Below are positions 20,000-29,272 of a stretch of 64,000 bases of DNA, piece after piece (position 1 is the first letter of the stretch; every line of letters starts with the position of its first letter). The notes beneath the pieces were generated by a model. It ran no database searches. It was not told the DNA's origin and worked only from the letters and a program-made list of their open reading frames with translations. A program made the position numbers and the translations under genes. The stretch covers positions 6,758,001 through 6,822,000 of the forward strand of contig NZ_JACHJS010000001.1 in the NCBI RefSeq assembly GCF_014203755.1, written 5' to 3'. The DNA is from Saccharothrix violaceirubra (GTDB lineage: Bacteria; Actinomycetota; Actinomycetes; Mycobacteriales; Pseudonocardiaceae).

Positions 20000-20458
20000 T
20001 CACTCCCCGATCTCGACGACGAGTTCGACCTCGACCGGCGAGCCGAGGGGCAGTTCCGAGACCCCGACGGCCGAACGGGCGTGCCGGCCGGCGTCGCCGA
20101 AGACCTCGCCGAGGAACTCCGACGCGCCGTTGAGCACGGCGGGCACCGCGGTGAAACCCTCGGCGACGGCCACGTAGCCGACGACCTTGACCACGCGCAC
20201 GACCCGGTCGATCCCGACCAGCTCGTGGATCGCGGCCAGCGCGTTGATCGCGCTGGTGCGGGCGTAACCCTTCGCCTCCTCCGGGCTGACGTCCGCACCG
20301 ACCTTGCCGGTCGCGGGCAGCGCGCCGGACACGAACGGGAGCTGTCCGGCCGTGAACACCAGCGACCCGGACTGTGCCGCGGGGACGTAGGCGGCGAGCG
20401 GCGCGGGCGCGGAGGGCAGTTCGACGTCCAGTTCGCGCAGCCGGTCGGACCAGGTCAC
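20000..20458 (-). CDS. RidA-family protein
   Basis: The 152-residue YjgF/RidA-type protein probably hydrolyses reactive enamine/imine intermediates. It shows AAQSGSLVFTAGQLP (17-45 region), NALAAIHELVGIDRVVRVVKVVGYVA and a C-terminal RSAVGVSELPLGSPVEVELVVE, where the Arg is the usual ligand-binding residue. GTG at 20458 overlaps the DUF4177 gene by GTGA. It corresponds to Rv3678c. Confidence 0.9.
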   Translation of the reverse strand: MTWSDRLRELDVELPSAPAPLAAYVPAAQSGSLVFTAGQLPFVSGALPATGKVGADVSPEEAKGYARTSAINALAAIHELVGIDRVVRVVKVVGYVAVAEGFTAVPAVLNGASEFLGEVFGDAGRHARSAVGVSELPLGSPVEVELVVEIGE

Positions 20459-20610
20459 GACTTCGCCCGCTTCAGGTACGCCACGTGCTGCTCACCCGTC
20501 GGGTTGGTCAGCACGGTCACCAGCTCCCAGCCGTCCTCGCCCCACTGGTCCAGGATCGCCTTCGTGGCGTGGATCAACAGCGGGACGGTCGCGTACTCCC
20601 ACTTCTGCAT
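20455..20610 (-). CDS. DUF4177 small protein
   Basis: The 51-residue product reads MQKWEYATVPLLIHAT followed by KAILDQWGEDGWELV, with the W-E-Y and GWELV features of the DUF4177 family. It matches the small Rv3678A-type gene next to RidA in mycobacteria. The ATG at 20610 is preceded by TAGGCT at 7 nt, a leaderless promoter, and it is the first gene of the RidA operon. Too short for usual length cut-offs. Confidence 0.85.
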   Translation of the reverse strand: MQKWEYATVPLLIHATKAILDQWGEDGWELVTVLTNPTGEQHVAYLKRAKS

Positions 20611-20623
20611 GGCGCGGAGCCTA
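20611..20623 (-). promoter_or_regulatory. Leaderless -10 promoter of RidA operon
   Basis: TAGGCT (20618-20623, minus strand) lies 7 nt before the ATG at 20610. Confidence 0.55.
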
Positions 20624-20674
20624 GCCTGAACCCCCGACGCCCCACCGCCCCCTTCGCCCCCGGCATCCCCCTTG

Positions 20675-20845
20675 TCAGCGGTCCGACTTCACCGCCGCGA
20701 CGAACGCGCCGAACGCGCGCGACGAGAACCTGAGTGCGTCACCCCCACGATTCTTGGTGTCCCGGACACCGGTCGACCGCAGCCCGATCGCGACCTCCAC
20801 GCACTTCGCGTCGGACGCGCTCCGGCTGCTCTTGCGCCAGCTCAT
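20675..20845 (-). CDS. DUF397 protein
   Basis: The 56-residue protein MSWRKSSRSASDAKCVEVAI, with the later RDTKNRGGDALRFS and FGAFVAAVK, is a clear DUF397 member. These small proteins pair with XRE regulators across actinomycetes and several such pairs act as toxin-antitoxin-like or developmental control units. It starts 10 nt after its partner's stop with a GGGGAG ribosome site. Confidence 0.9.
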   Translation of the reverse strand: MSWRKSSRSASDAKCVEVAIGLRSTGVRDTKNRGGDALRFSSRAFGAFVAAVKSDR

Positions 20846-20855
20846 CGCTCCCCTT

Positions 20856-21710
20856 TCACCACCTGGACGAGGACAGCGTCGACTCGACCAGCTCCCGCGA
20901 GTCGTCCGCCGTGAGTGCCAGGCGTGCCGCGTCACCCCACACCGCGGACAGCACACCCACCACTGCATCCTCTACCGGAACCAGGCCGGTGAAACCCTCC
21001 ACATAGCCCGCTTGCGGTTCGTCCTCTTCGGCGAAATCCAAGAGGTGAACACCGCCGCTTTGCGCTCCATAAGCGCCTACGGCAAGCGGCAGAACCCTGA
21101 TGGTCACGTTCGGCCGCGCGGTGACGGCCGCCAGGTGTCGCAACTGCTCCCGCATCACCTCCCGCCCCCCGACCATCCGCAACAGTGCGGCCTGGTCCAC
21201 GAGTGCCTCGTACTCCAATGGCCGGTCCCCGGTCAGCACCTTCTGCCGTTCCAGCCGTTCGGCCGCCGCCCGTGCGCTCCACGCGCCGTCGCCGACCCGC
21301 CGACCCGCCGCCCGCGCCAGCGCCTCCGCGTACCCGGCGGTCTGGAGCAGGCCCGGCACGAAGACCGGGTCCAGTGACCGCTCGCGCACGGCCTCCAGCT
21401 CGTCGAGGCGGAACCGCAGGTAGCCGGCCGGCAGGTCACGGGCGTGCTCGACGCCGGACGGGTCGACGTCCGCGACCTCCCACAGTTGGAGCGCCTTCGT
21501 CCGTTCCTCCGGCGAAGCCCCGACGACGTCGAGCACGACCGACACCGACGGCCACCGCGCGAGGCCGTCCCCCGAGAGCATCCGGAAGATCGTCTGTCGT
21601 GACACCTTGGTTTCCCGGATGACGTCCTCGACCTTCATCCCGGACCTGTCGACCAACGGGCGGATGAACCGACCAAGTCTCCGCTTGCCACGCGTTGACC
21701 CGATTGCCAT
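20856..21710 (-). CDS. XRE regulator with DUF5753 domain
   Basis: The 284-residue regulator has an N-terminal helix-turn-helix (about 24-60, MKVEDVIRETKVSRQTIFRML) and a C-terminal DUF5753-type domain beginning near DPVFVPGLLQTAGYAEAL and containing RPNVTIRVLPLAVGAYGAQSG. With the downstream DUF397 protein it forms the standard actinomycete pair. The target is probably its own operon. Confidence 0.9.
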   Translation of the reverse strand: MAIGSTRGKRRLGRFIRPLVDRSGMKVEDVIRETKVSRQTIFRMLSGDGLARWPSVSVVLDVVGASPEERTKALQLWEVADVDPSGVEHARDLPAGYLRFRLDELEAVRERSLDPVFVPGLLQTAGYAEALARAAGRRVGDGAWSARAAAERLERQKVLTGDRPLEYEALVDQAALLRMVGGREVMREQLRHLAAVTARPNVTIRVLPLAVGAYGAQSGGVHLLDFAEEDEPQAGYVEGFTGLVPVEDAVVGVLSAVWGDAARLALTADDSRELVESTLSSSRW

Positions 21711-21854
21711 ACGACAACATTAGCCACCGCGCGTAGTCGGCCGTCCACTCCTTTCGTGGAAAACCAAGCGTTTCGACAGACAACCGGAATGCGCACGGAA
21801 TTGGTCCTGATCAATTCGGCACTCCCGAGCCGGCCGGAACACGCCCGATCGCGC

Positions 21855-21866
21855 TACCTTGATCGG
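21855..21866 (+). promoter_or_regulatory. Leaderless -10 promoter
   Basis: TACCTT (21855-21860) ends 6 nt before the GTG at 21867. Confidence 0.45.
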
Positions 21867-22118
21867 GTGGAGACCTGGCGGATCGTCGCCACCGGCTCGT
21901 TCCTGCTCGGCGGGCTGGTGCTGGTGCTGGTGGGCATGGCGCAGGCCCGTGACCGCAAGGGTTCGCGTCCGGCGGACGTGAAACGCGCTGCGTTCGTCGG
22001 TCTCGCGCTCGTCGGGATCGTGGCCGTGCTCGTGGCCTACGTGCTGCCATCCGTGGCTGCGTGGGGCGTGGTGGCCGCGACGGCGATCGCGGTGGTGTTC
22101 ATCACCATGGTCGACTGA
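21867..22118 (+). CDS. Small hydrophobic membrane protein
   Basis: The 83-residue protein has three predicted membrane segments (about 6-24, 38-58 and 60-80) with a short basic loop ARDRKGSRPADVKR. The GTG at 21867 is preceded by TACCTT at 6 nt, a leaderless promoter; the open frame further upstream has no start support. It precedes the ArsA-like pair by 43 nt. Function unknown. Confidence 0.65.
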   Translation: METWRIVATGSFLLGGLVLVLVGMAQARDRKGSRPADVKRAAFVGLALVGIVAVLVAYVLPSVAAWGVVAATAIAVVFITMVD

Positions 22119-22149
22119 CGGTGTCGGGCGGGTCTCAGGTTCGCGCGCC

Positions 22150-22161
22150 TAGGCTGACCCG
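22150..22161 (+). promoter_or_regulatory. Leaderless -10 promoter of ArsA-like pair
   Basis: TAGGCT (22150-22155) ends 6 nt before the GTG at 22162. Confidence 0.55.
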
Positions 22162-23154
22162 GTGACCGGCTGGACCGACGAACTCACCCGCGCGCGACTG
22201 CACGTCGTCACCGGCAAGGGCGGGACGGGCAAGACGACGGTCGCCGCCGCGCTCGCCCTCGCGCTGGCCACCGGCGGCCGGCGGGTGCTGCTCGTCGAGG
22301 TCGAGAACCGGCAGGGCATCGCCCAGCTCTTCGACCGGCCGCCGCTGCCCTACGCCGAGGAGCGCATCGCGACCGCGCCCGGCAACGGCGAGGTCAAGGC
22401 GTTGGCCGTCGATCCCGAGGCCGCGCTCCTGGAATACCTCGACATGTTCTACAACCTCGGTTTCGCGGGCCGCACGCTCAAGCGCATGGGCGCGGTCGAG
22501 TTCGCCACGACGCTCGCACCCGGCCTGCGCGACGTGCTGCTCACCGGCAAGGTCAAGGAGTGCGTGCGGCGCACCGGCGCCAACGGCCGGCACGAGTACG
22601 ACGCGGTCGTGCTCGACGCGCCGCCGACCGGCCGGGTCGTGCGGTTCCTCGACGTGACCCGCGCGATGGCCGACCTGGCGAAGGTCGGTCCGATCAAGGG
22701 GCAGAGCGAGGGCGTGGTCACGTTGATGCACTCCGGCGACACGGCCGTGCACCTCGTCGCGCTGCTGGAGGAGATGCCGGTCCGCGAGACGCTGGACGCG
22801 GTGGCCGAACTCGACGGCGCCGACCTGCGTCCGGGCGCGGTGTTCACCAACCGCGTGCGCCCGTCGCGGCTGCCCGCCCGGTCGATCGCCGCCGCGGCGG
22901 CCGGCCGCGTGGACGCGAACCGGGTCCGCTCCGGACTCGAGGCCGCCGGCCTGACCGCGTCGCCGGACGTGCTCGACGGTCTCGTGGACCAGGTGGTCGA
23001 GCACGCGATCCGCGTCGACATGGAGGCGCGGGCCAAGGACAAGCTCGCCGAGTCCGACCTGCCCACGCTGGAATTGCCGGAGCTGGCCGACGGCGTCGAC
23101 CTCGCCGGCCTGTACGAGCTGGCCGAGATCATGGTCGCCGGCGGTGTGCGGTGA
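22162..23154 (+). CDS. ArsA/GET3-like ATPase, first subunit
   Basis: The 330-residue SIMIBI P-loop ATPase has the deviant Walker [10 protein letters not shown] (18-26) and switch motif [16 protein letters not shown]. It corresponds to Rv3679. It lacks metal-binding cysteines of arsenite pumps, so arsenic export is unlikely; a membrane-protein handling or redox-linked role, studied for the mycobacterial pair, is the better guess. It overlaps the second ATPase gene by GTGA, suggesting a heteromer. Confidence 0.9.
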   Translation: MTGWTDELTRARLHVVTGKGGTGKTTVAAALALALATGGRRVLLVEVENRQGIAQLFDRPPLPYAEERIATAPGNGEVKALAVDPEAALLEYLDMFYNLGFAGRTLKRMGAVEFATTLAPGLRDVLLTGKVKECVRRTGANGRHEYDAVVLDAPPTGRVVRFLDVTRAMADLAKVGPIKGQSEGVVTLMHSGDTAVHLVALLEEMPVRETLDAVAELDGADLRPGAVFTNRVRPSRLPARSIAAAAAGRVDANRVRSGLEAAGLTASPDVLDGLVDQVVEHAIRVDMEARAKDKLAESDLPTLELPELADGVDLAGLYELAEIMVAGGVR

Positions 23155-24260
23155 ACAGGCTCGACGTCGACGCGCTGATCGACGACCCGCGCACCCGCGT
23201 CCTCGTGTGCTGCGGGTCCGGCGGCGTCGGCAAGACCACGACGGCCGCCGCCCTCGCGGTGCGCGCGGCCGGGCGCGGCCGGCGCACGGTCGTGCTGACC
23301 ATCGACCCGGCCCGGCGCCTGGCGCAGTCGCTGGGGCTGGGCGAACTCGACAACAACCCGCGGCGCGTGGCCGGTGTCGACGGCGAGCTGCACGCGATGA
23401 TGCTCGACATGCGTCGCACGTTCGACGACATGGTGCTCCAGCACGCGGGCCGCGAACGGGCCGAGCAGATCCTGGCGAACCCCTTCTACCAGACCATCTC
23501 CACGTCGTTCTCCGGAACGCAGGAGTACATGGCCATGGAGAAGCTGGGCCAGCTCGTGGCGCGCGACGAGTGGGACCTGATCATCGTGGACACGCCGCCG
23601 TCGCGGTCGGCGCTGGACTTCCTGGACGCGCCGCAGCGGCTGTCGACCGTGTTGGACGGCAAGCTGATCCGGATGCTGTCCGCGCCTGCCCGTGCGGGCG
23701 GGCGCGGCATCCGCAAGATCGTCGGCGCGGGCTTCGGCCTGTTCACCAAGGCCGTGTCGACGATCGTCGGCGGCCAGCTCCTGAACGACGCGTCCACGTT
23801 CGTCCAGGCTTTCGACAGCATGTTCGGCGGCTTCCGGCAACGCGCACAGGCGACCTACGAGCTGCTGCGCTCACCGGGTACGGGGTTCCTGGTGGTCGCG
23901 GCGGCCGAACCGGACGCGTTGCGCGAGGCGGGCTACTTCGTGGAACGACTGGTCACCGAGGGCATGCCGGTGACCGGTCTGGTCGCGAACCGGACCCATC
24001 CGGTGCTGGCACCCCTGCCCGCGGCGGGCGCCCTCGCCGCGGCGGAGAGACTGGAGCGCACTGGGGACGCTCCCCTCGCCGCCGCGGTCCTGCGGGTGCA
24101 CGCGGACCGCGTGGCCGTCGCCGATCGGGAACGGCGGCTGCTGGCGCGGTTCACCCGGGCGCATCCCGGCGTGCCGCTGGTGGGCGTGCCCGCGTTGCCG
24201 GCGGACGTGCACGACCTCGACGGTCTGCACGAGATCGGGCACCGGCTCACGGGCGGGTGA
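23151..24260 (+). CDS. ArsA/GET3-like ATPase, second subunit
   Basis: The 369-residue partner ATPase has Walker [10 protein letters not shown] (about 22-30), [15 protein letters not shown] and [20 protein letters not shown]. It corresponds to Rv3680. GTG at 23151 overlaps the first subunit by four bases; the long upstream open frame is shadow. Its stop codon directly abuts the convergent whiB4 stop with no base between. Confidence 0.92.
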   Translation: MNRLDVDALIDDPRTRVLVCCGSGGVGKTTTAAALAVRAAGRGRRTVVLTIDPARRLAQSLGLGELDNNPRRVAGVDGELHAMMLDMRRTFDDMVLQHAGRERAEQILANPFYQTISTSFSGTQEYMAMEKLGQLVARDEWDLIIVDTPPSRSALDFLDAPQRLSTVLDGKLIRMLSAPARAGGRGIRKIVGAGFGLFTKAVSTIVGGQLLNDASTFVQAFDSMFGGFRQRAQATYELLRSPGTGFLVVAAAEPDALREAGYFVERLVTEGMPVTGLVANRTHPVLAPLPAAGALAAAERLERTGDAPLAAAVLRVHADRVAVADRERRLLARFTRAHPGVPLVGVPALPADVHDLDGLHEIGHRLTGG

Positions 24261-24554
24261 TCACCCGACCCGGGACTCCTCGAAGTGCTCCTGGCGCGCG
24301 GTGTCCAGGAGTTCGTGCCACGACGTGACGTCCGGGCGGCGCCGCAGCAACGCCCTGCGCTCACGTTCGGTCATACCGCCCCAGACACCGAACTCGATCC
24401 GGTTGTCCAGCGCCTCGGCAAGGCACTCGGTGCGCACGGGGCAACCCAGGCACACGACTTTGGCCTTGCGCTGTTCCGCCCCCCGGACGAAGAGCTGATC
24501 CGGCTCCTCGTCCCGGCAAGCGGCCTTGATCCGCCAATCCCCCTGCTGCTGCAT
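24261..24554 (-). CDS. whiB4: WhiB-family iron-sulfur regulator (WhiB4)
   Basis: The 97-residue Wbl protein has the four cluster cysteines, one in AACRDEEPD and three in VVCLGCPVRTEC (C-x2-C-x5-C), the GVWGG turn and a basic C-terminal DNA-binding segment ERRALLRRRP. Its place between the ArsA-like pair and ponA2 matches Rv3681c WhiB4, a redox-sensing repressor. ATG 24554 was chosen; an in-frame GTG at 24563 is possible. Confidence 0.92.
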   Translation of the reverse strand: MQQQGDWRIKAACRDEEPDQLFVRGAEQRKAKVVCLGCPVRTECLAEALDNRIEFGVWGGMTERERRALLRRRPDVTSWHELLDTARQEHFEESRVG

Positions 24555-24736
24555 GACCCCCACCTCTGTTTCTCCCCTGTTTGCCCAGATGTGCAAATCC
24601 GCCACACCCCTGCCGCGGATGCCGTAGGCTTCACCAACGAGTGGCTTCGCCGATGGCTGCTGTCCTGGACGTTGACGGACTGTAGAGCCTTCCGGTTCCA
24701 CCTCCAACCCTGGGTTGCTTACCTGTTACCTGTCTT

Positions 24737-24750
24737 GAGTACTCGTACTC
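24737..24750. promoter_or_regulatory. Inverted repeat between whiB4 and ponA2
   Basis: GAGTAC, a 2-nt spacer and GTACTC form a perfect 14-bp palindrome in the divergent promoter region. It may be a regulator site for either gene; the binding protein is not known. Confidence 0.4.
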
Positions 24751-24802
24751 ATCCTGAGTAATGGGTCTTGCTCGCCTGCCTTCCGGCCGGTCATCGGGCC
24801 AG

Positions 24803-24815
24803 TACCCTGTGCCAG
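24803..24815 (+). promoter_or_regulatory. Leaderless -10 promoter of ponA2
   Basis: TACCCT (24803-24808) ends 7 nt before the GTG at 24816. Confidence 0.55.
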
Positions 24816-27275
24816 GTGCGAGTGCGGAACAGCGTGCTGAAACTGCTCGGCCTGTGTCTGCTTGCCGGAGTCCTGCTGGCAGGCATGTTGTTCCCTGTCA
24901 TGGCATCGCTCGGGTTCGCGTCCAACCGGGCCGGCGACACCGTGGACGCCATCTCGGCCGATCTGGTGGCCACCGACCCGCCGTTGGTCACGACGATCAC
25001 CGACCGGGACGGCACGCCGATCGCGTACCTGTATGACCAGTACCGGGTACTGGTACCACCGGAGAAGATTTCACCCACCATGAAGGCCGCGTTGGTGTCG
25101 GTGGAGGACCGGAGGTTCTACGAGCACCAAGGCGTCGATTGGAAGGGCACGTTCCGCGCCGCGCTGACCAATCAGTTCAGCGGTTCGGTCACCCAGGGCG
25201 CATCGACGCTCACCCAGCAATACGTGAAGAACTACCTCGTACACGTGGTGGCACGGAATAACCAGGTCGAACAGCAGAAGGCCCAAGAGCAGACAATCGC
25301 GCGAAAAGCACGTGAAGCGCGCATCTCCTTGCAGCTCGAACGCAAACTGGGCAAGGAGGAAATCCTCGCCCGCTACCTCAACGTGGTCCCGTTCGGGTCC
25401 ACGATCTACGGCATCGCGGCGGCGTCGCAGGCGTACTTCAACACCACGGCCGACAAGCTGACCGTGCCGCAGGCGGCGATGCTCGCCGGCATGGTCAACA
25501 GCCCGTCCGCGCTCAACCCCGAGGTCTTCCCGGAGAAGGCGCTCGAACGGCGCAACCAGGTCATCGACAAGATGGTCGAGAACGACAAGCTGTCCCGCGA
25601 GGCGGGCGCGGTGGCCAAGCAGGAGCCGCTCGGCCTGGCCGACCCCGTGCGCACGCCGCCCAACGGGTGCGTCGGCGCGGGCCCGGAGAACGGCTTCTTC
25701 TGCTCGTACGTCGTGAACTACCTGGAGCGCAACGGGTTCAGCGTCGAGCAGCTCAAGACCGGCGGGTACACCGTCGTCACGACGCTCGACCGCGCGATCA
25801 CCACGACCGCGAAGGCCGCTGCCGAGGCCCAGGTGTCCAAGTCGACCGACGGCATCGCCAACGCGATGGCGATCGTCAAGCCCGGCCGGGAGCGACACGA
25901 GGTTGTCGCACTCGTGGCCAACCGCGACTACGGCCTCAAGGCGGACCAGTTCCAGACCCAGTACGACCTGCCCAGCGGCGTCGAGAACAAGTTCGGCGCG
26001 GGCTCGGTGTACAAGGTGTTCACGGCCGCCGCCGCCATGGAGAGCGGCATGGGCTACGAGAACATGATGGCCACGCCCAACTTCTACGAGTCGAAGGTGT
26101 TCAAGGGCGGCGGCGAGCGCTGCCGGTCGACCGGCGAGCCCAACACCCGCTGGTACTGCCTGGGCAACGCGTCCAGCGGCTACCCGGCGCAGATGACGTT
26201 GCAGACCGCGTTGCAGACCTCGCCCAACACCGGGTTCGTGATCCTGGAGGAACACCTCGGCATGAACCCGGTCGTGGACATGGCGTCCCGGCTGGGCATG
26301 CGCGAGACCATGGCCACCAACCTGCGGGGCGAGCGACCCGACCCCAAGGCCAAGGACAAGCAGCTGCGCGTGTCGCAGTCGGAGTTCTACAAGGCCGACG
26401 GCGGCAACGCGTCGTTCACACTGAGCCCGGCGCCCGTCAGCACGCTGGAGCTGGCGAACGTGGCCGCGACGCTGATGAGCGGCGGCACGTGGTGCCCGCC
26501 GACGCCGATCGTCGAGGTGACCGACCGCAACGGCAAGCAGGTGCCGGTCAACGAGGCGCCGTGCGAGCAGGTCGTCGCCGAAGGGCTGGCCAACGGGCTG
26601 GTGGTCGGGATGAGCAAGGACAGCGTCGGCTCGGGCACCGCCTCGGACGCCGCCCGCAAGTTCAAGTGGGACCGGCCGATGATGGGCAAGACCGGGACCA
26701 CCGAGGAGTACAAGTCGGCGGCGTTCATCGGCGCGACGCCCGACTTCGCCGGTGCGGTGCAGACGTTCAACGACGGCACCCGGCCGCGGGGGATCTGCGT
26801 CGGCGGGGTGCCCAGGCTGTGCAACGAGGGCGACATCTACGGCGGGACGGTGCCGGCGCGCACGTGGTTCGACTCGATGTCGCGGATCCACAGTGGACTC
26901 CCGCCCAAGCCGCTGCCCGAGGTGGAGGAGAGGTATCGCAAGGGCGGCAAGGAGATCCAGATTCCGAACGTGGTGGGGGACGACGTCAACTCGGCCACGC
27001 AGACGTTGCAGGATGCCGGGTACAAGGTGACCACGGTGAACCGGAACTCTTCGGAGCGGAAGGGGACTGTGGTCAGTCAGACGCCGCAGGGCAGTGCTTT
27101 GCGGGGGACCGTGGTGACGTTGTTCGTCAGTACGGGGTATGTGCCGCCGCCTGCGCCGCCTACTTCCACCGAGCCTTCGCCGGATCCGGATCCGGATCCT
27201 GGGCCGCCTACCGGGGGTCCGCCTGGGCCTGGGCAGCCTCCCGGGTTCCCGTTCCCGCCTTGGCCTACTCGCTGA
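24816..27275 (+). CDS. ponA2: Class A penicillin-binding protein with PASTA domain
   Basis: Bifunctional peptidoglycan synthase of 819 residues. An N-terminal membrane anchor is followed by a GT51 glycosyltransferase domain (SVEDRRFYEHQGVDW and QGASTLTQQYVKN), a transpeptidase domain with the active Ser in GSVYKVF, a SPN motif and KTGTTEEY. One PASTA repeat (IQIPNVVGDDVNSATQTL) and a Pro-rich tail of about 45 residues with DPDPDP repeats close the protein. Start at GTG 24816 follows a TACCCT hexamer by 7 nt. It matches Rv3682 ponA2 in synteny and domain order. Confidence 0.94.
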   Translation: MRVRNSVLKLLGLCLLAGVLLAGMLFPVMASLGFASNRAGDTVDAISADLVATDPPLVTTITDRDGTPIAYLYDQYRVLVPPEKISPTMKAALVSVEDRRFYEHQGVDWKGTFRAALTNQFSGSVTQGASTLTQQYVKNYLVHVVARNNQVEQQKAQEQTIARKAREARISLQLERKLGKEEILARYLNVVPFGSTIYGIAAASQAYFNTTADKLTVPQAAMLAGMVNSPSALNPEVFPEKALERRNQVIDKMVENDKLSREAGAVAKQEPLGLADPVRTPPNGCVGAGPENGFFCSYVVNYLERNGFSVEQLKTGGYTVVTTLDRAITTTAKAAAEAQVSKSTDGIANAMAIVKPGRERHEVVALVANRDYGLKADQFQTQYDLPSGVENKFGAGSVYKVFTAAAAMESGMGYENMMATPNFYESKVFKGGGERCRSTGEPNTRWYCLGNASSGYPAQMTLQTALQTSPNTGFVILEEHLGMNPVVDMASRLGMRETMATNLRGERPDPKAKDKQLRVSQSEFYKADGGNASFTLSPAPVSTLELANVAATLMSGGTWCPPTPIVEVTDRNGKQVPVNEAPCEQVVAEGLANGLVVGMSKDSVGSGTASDAARKFKWDRPMMGKTGTTEEYKSAAFIGATPDFAGAVQTFNDGTRPRGICVGGVPRLCNEGDIYGGTVPARTWFDSMSRIHSGLPPKPLPEVEERYRKGGKEIQIPNVVGDDVNSATQTLQDAGYKVTTVNRNSSERKGTVVSQTPQGSALRGTVVTLFVSTGYVPPPAPPTSTEPSPDPDPDPGPPTGGPPGPGQPPGFPFPPWPTR

Positions 27276-27276
27276 T

Positions 27277-27417
27277 CGCGAGTCCTCCGCTCGGGCACCT
27301 TCTTTCGGGTGACTGTGCTCTCGTGAACACGCGAGTTATGCGTTCAGACACCGCGAGTTGTGCACTCGGACACCGCGAGTTGTGCGTTGGGGGATCGTGA
27401 GTTGTGCGGTCGGGTGC
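27277..27417. repeat. 3'-end repeat, locus B with four 22-bp units
   Basis: This begins two bases after the ponA2 stop with a copy of the palindrome arm (27277-27299, CGCGAGTCCTCCGCTCGG). Four tandem units of exactly 22 bp follow, starting at 27330, 27352, 27374 and 27396 with consensus core GCGAGTTGTGCGTTCGGACA. The same units occur inverted at 61560-61625. Confidence 0.85.
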
Positions 27418-27611
27418 AGCGTGGCGCGGTGGGATCGTGGGGCGTGCGTTGGGGCGCCGAAAGGTGGGCTGTTGCCGTAGGGAGGCAGGCCTGTCGGTTC
27501 TGGCCTGCCTGACCTGCCGACGTTGGCCGCTGGTCTGAGCGACCTTGCCTGATCCGGTTCGTCCGCTCCCCGCCGCTCTTGTGTGCCTTGTTCGTCTTGC
27601 GGGTTTTGGCG
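27418..27611. other. Gene-free interval after repeat locus B
   Basis: Together with locus B this makes a 336-nt gap between ponA2 and the convergent YqeY-like gene. Beyond the repeats I see no gene and only short G-rich imperfect repeats around 27420-27500. Confidence 0.5.
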
Positions 27612-28079
27612 TCAGGCCAGTTTGGCCTTGACCGTGGTGGCGATTCGGCCGCCTTCGGCGCGGCCGGCGGCCTTGGCGTTGGCCTCCTTGATGACCTGGC
27701 CCATCTGCCTGAGGGTGGGCTTTTCGCCGAGTTGGGTGGTCAGGTCGGCGATCACCGCGTCGACGAGCGTGGCGAGTTCGTCGTCGGACAGTGGCGTGGG
27801 CAGGTAGTCCTCGAGCACTGCGCTCTCGGCGCGTTCCAGCTCGGCCTGCTCCGTGCGGCCGGCGCCGGCGAACGCCTCGGCGGCCTCGCGGCGCTTCTTG
27901 ACCTCGCGGGCCAGCACCTTGAGAACCTCGTCGTCGGACAGTTCACGCGCGGTCTTGCCGGCGACCTGCTCGGTCTGGATCGCGGCCAGCGTCATGCGCA
28001 GCGCGCCGGCGCGCACCGTCTCCCGTGCCTTGATCGCCGTCGTGAGGTCGGCCTGAAGTCGCGCCTTGAGCTCCGCCAT
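27612..28079 (-). CDS. GatB/YqeY domain protein
   Basis: The 155-residue YqeY-family protein (MAELKARLQADLTTAIKARE; VLAREVKKRREAAEAF; DAVIADLTTQ) resembles the C-terminal tail of amidotransferase GatB and may influence tRNA-dependent amidation or tRNA metabolism. ATG 28079 was chosen since the protein then begins at the family's usual point. Divergent from the phosphoesterase gene. Confidence 0.9.
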   Translation of the reverse strand: MAELKARLQADLTTAIKARETVRAGALRMTLAAIQTEQVAGKTARELSDDEVLKVLAREVKKRREAAEAFAGAGRTEQAELERAESAVLEDYLPTPLSDDELATLVDAVIADLTTQLGEKPTLRQMGQVIKEANAKAAGRAEGGRIATTVKAKLA

Positions 28080-28130
28080 GAGCCGGAACGGTACCGGGCA
28101 CCGGGCGGAACCCCGAACAGGTAAACCCCT

Positions 28131-28144
28131 TACCCTCGGTAGGT
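28131..28144 (+). promoter_or_regulatory. Leaderless -10 promoter of phosphoesterase gene
   Basis: TACCCT (28131-28136) ends 8 nt before the GTG at 28145. Confidence 0.5.
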
Positions 28145-29104
28145 GTGAAGACGTTCGGCCGCACCCTGCTCGCCACGACCGCCCTCGGAACCGCGACGCT
28201 CGCCTACGCGGCGGGCATCGAACGGCGGAACTGGACACTGCGCCAGGCGACCGTGCCGGTGCTCGCGCCCGGGTCGACGCCGTTGCGCGTACTGCACCTG
28301 TCGGACCTGCACATGCTGCCCGGTCAGAAGTCGAAGCAGCGGTGGGTGGCGGCGTTGGCCGAACTCGAACCCGACCTGGTCGTGAACACCGGCGACAACC
28401 TCTCGCACCAGCAGGCCGTGCCCGCCGTGCTGCGCGCGCTGGGTCCGCTGCTGGACCGGCCGGGGCTGTTCGTGTTCGGCAGCAACGACTATTACGCGCC
28501 GCGCCCGAAGAACCCGGCGCGGTACCTGCTGCCGTCGGCGAAGACCAAGCGCATCCACGGAGTGCCGCTGCCTTGGCGCGACCTGCGGGCGGCCATGATC
28601 GAACGCGGGTGGCTGGACCTGACCCACGTGCGCCGCGAACTGGAAGTCGCCGGTCAGAAGATCTTCACGGCGGGCCTCGACGACCCGCACCTGAAGCGCG
28701 ACCGCTACGCCGACATCGCAGGCCCCGTACCCGAGGCCGCCCTGCGCCTGGGCGTCACGCACTCCCCCGAACCCCGCGTCCTGGACCCGTTCGCGGCGGA
28801 CGGCTACGACCTCGTGCTGGCCGGGCACACGCACGGTGGACAACTGCGCGTACCCGGCTACGGCGCGTTGGTGACGAACTGCGACCTCGACCGCTCCCGC
28901 GCGCGCGGCGTGTCCCGCTGGGGCGCGCACATGTGGCTGAACGTCTCGGCGGGCCTGGGCACGTCCCCGTACGCCCCGGTGCGCTTCGCCTGTCCCCCGG
29001 AAGCGAGCCTGCTCACCCTCGTGCCGCGCGCCGAAGCCGCAGGTCAGACCCCGCCCACCACCGAGAGGGATACCCGATTCGGTGTAGGCGGGACGATCGG
29101 GTAG
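28145..29104 (+). CDS. Calcineurin-like metallophosphoesterase
   Basis: The 319-residue protein has a short N-terminal hydrophobic segment (about 6-24) and a complete metallophosphoesterase core: [30 protein letters not shown] and [12 protein letters not shown]. It corresponds to Rv3683 and probably acts at the membrane on an unknown phosphoester. GTG start with a TACCCT hexamer 8 nt upstream. Confidence 0.9.
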   Translation: MKTFGRTLLATTALGTATLAYAAGIERRNWTLRQATVPVLAPGSTPLRVLHLSDLHMLPGQKSKQRWVAALAELEPDLVVNTGDNLSHQQAVPAVLRALGPLLDRPGLFVFGSNDYYAPRPKNPARYLLPSAKTKRIHGVPLPWRDLRAAMIERGWLDLTHVRRELEVAGQKIFTAGLDDPHLKRDRYADIAGPVPEAALRLGVTHSPEPRVLDPFAADGYDLVLAGHTHGGQLRVPGYGALVTNCDLDRSRARGVSRWGAHMWLNVSAGLGTSPYAPVRFACPPEASLLTLVPRAEAAGQTPPTTERDTRFGVGGTIG

Positions 29105-29125
29105 AGTTCACCTCGTCCGCAAGAC

Positions 29126-29202
<77 letters not shown>

Positions 29203-29205
29203 CTG

Positions 29206-29243
29206 CTCAGGGGCTGTCCGAGATTTCTCGGACAGCCCCTGAG
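29206..29243. terminator. Terminator between tRNA-Pro and int
   Basis: A 17-bp perfect stem (29206-29222 with 29227-29243) with an ATTT loop serves the tRNA and the convergent integrase gene. A diverged copy lies beyond attR at 40127-40162. Confidence 0.88.
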
Positions 29244-29249
29244 TCGTTC

Positions 29250-29272
29250 GTACAGCAGCGTTGTACAGCAAC
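29250..29272. repeat. Left arm-type integrase site candidates
   Basis: GTACAGCAGC (29250-29259) and GTACAGCAAC (29263-29272) are direct repeats spaced 13 bp start to start. The same pair with the same 13-bp spacing lies at 39973-39995 near the right end, consistent with arm sites of a tyrosine integrase. Confidence 0.65.

Noticed and set aside
22162..24260. Arsenite efflux function for the ArsA-like pair
   Set aside because: No arsR, arsB or acr3 gene nearby and no metal-binding Cys; synteny with Rv3679-Rv3680 fits better.
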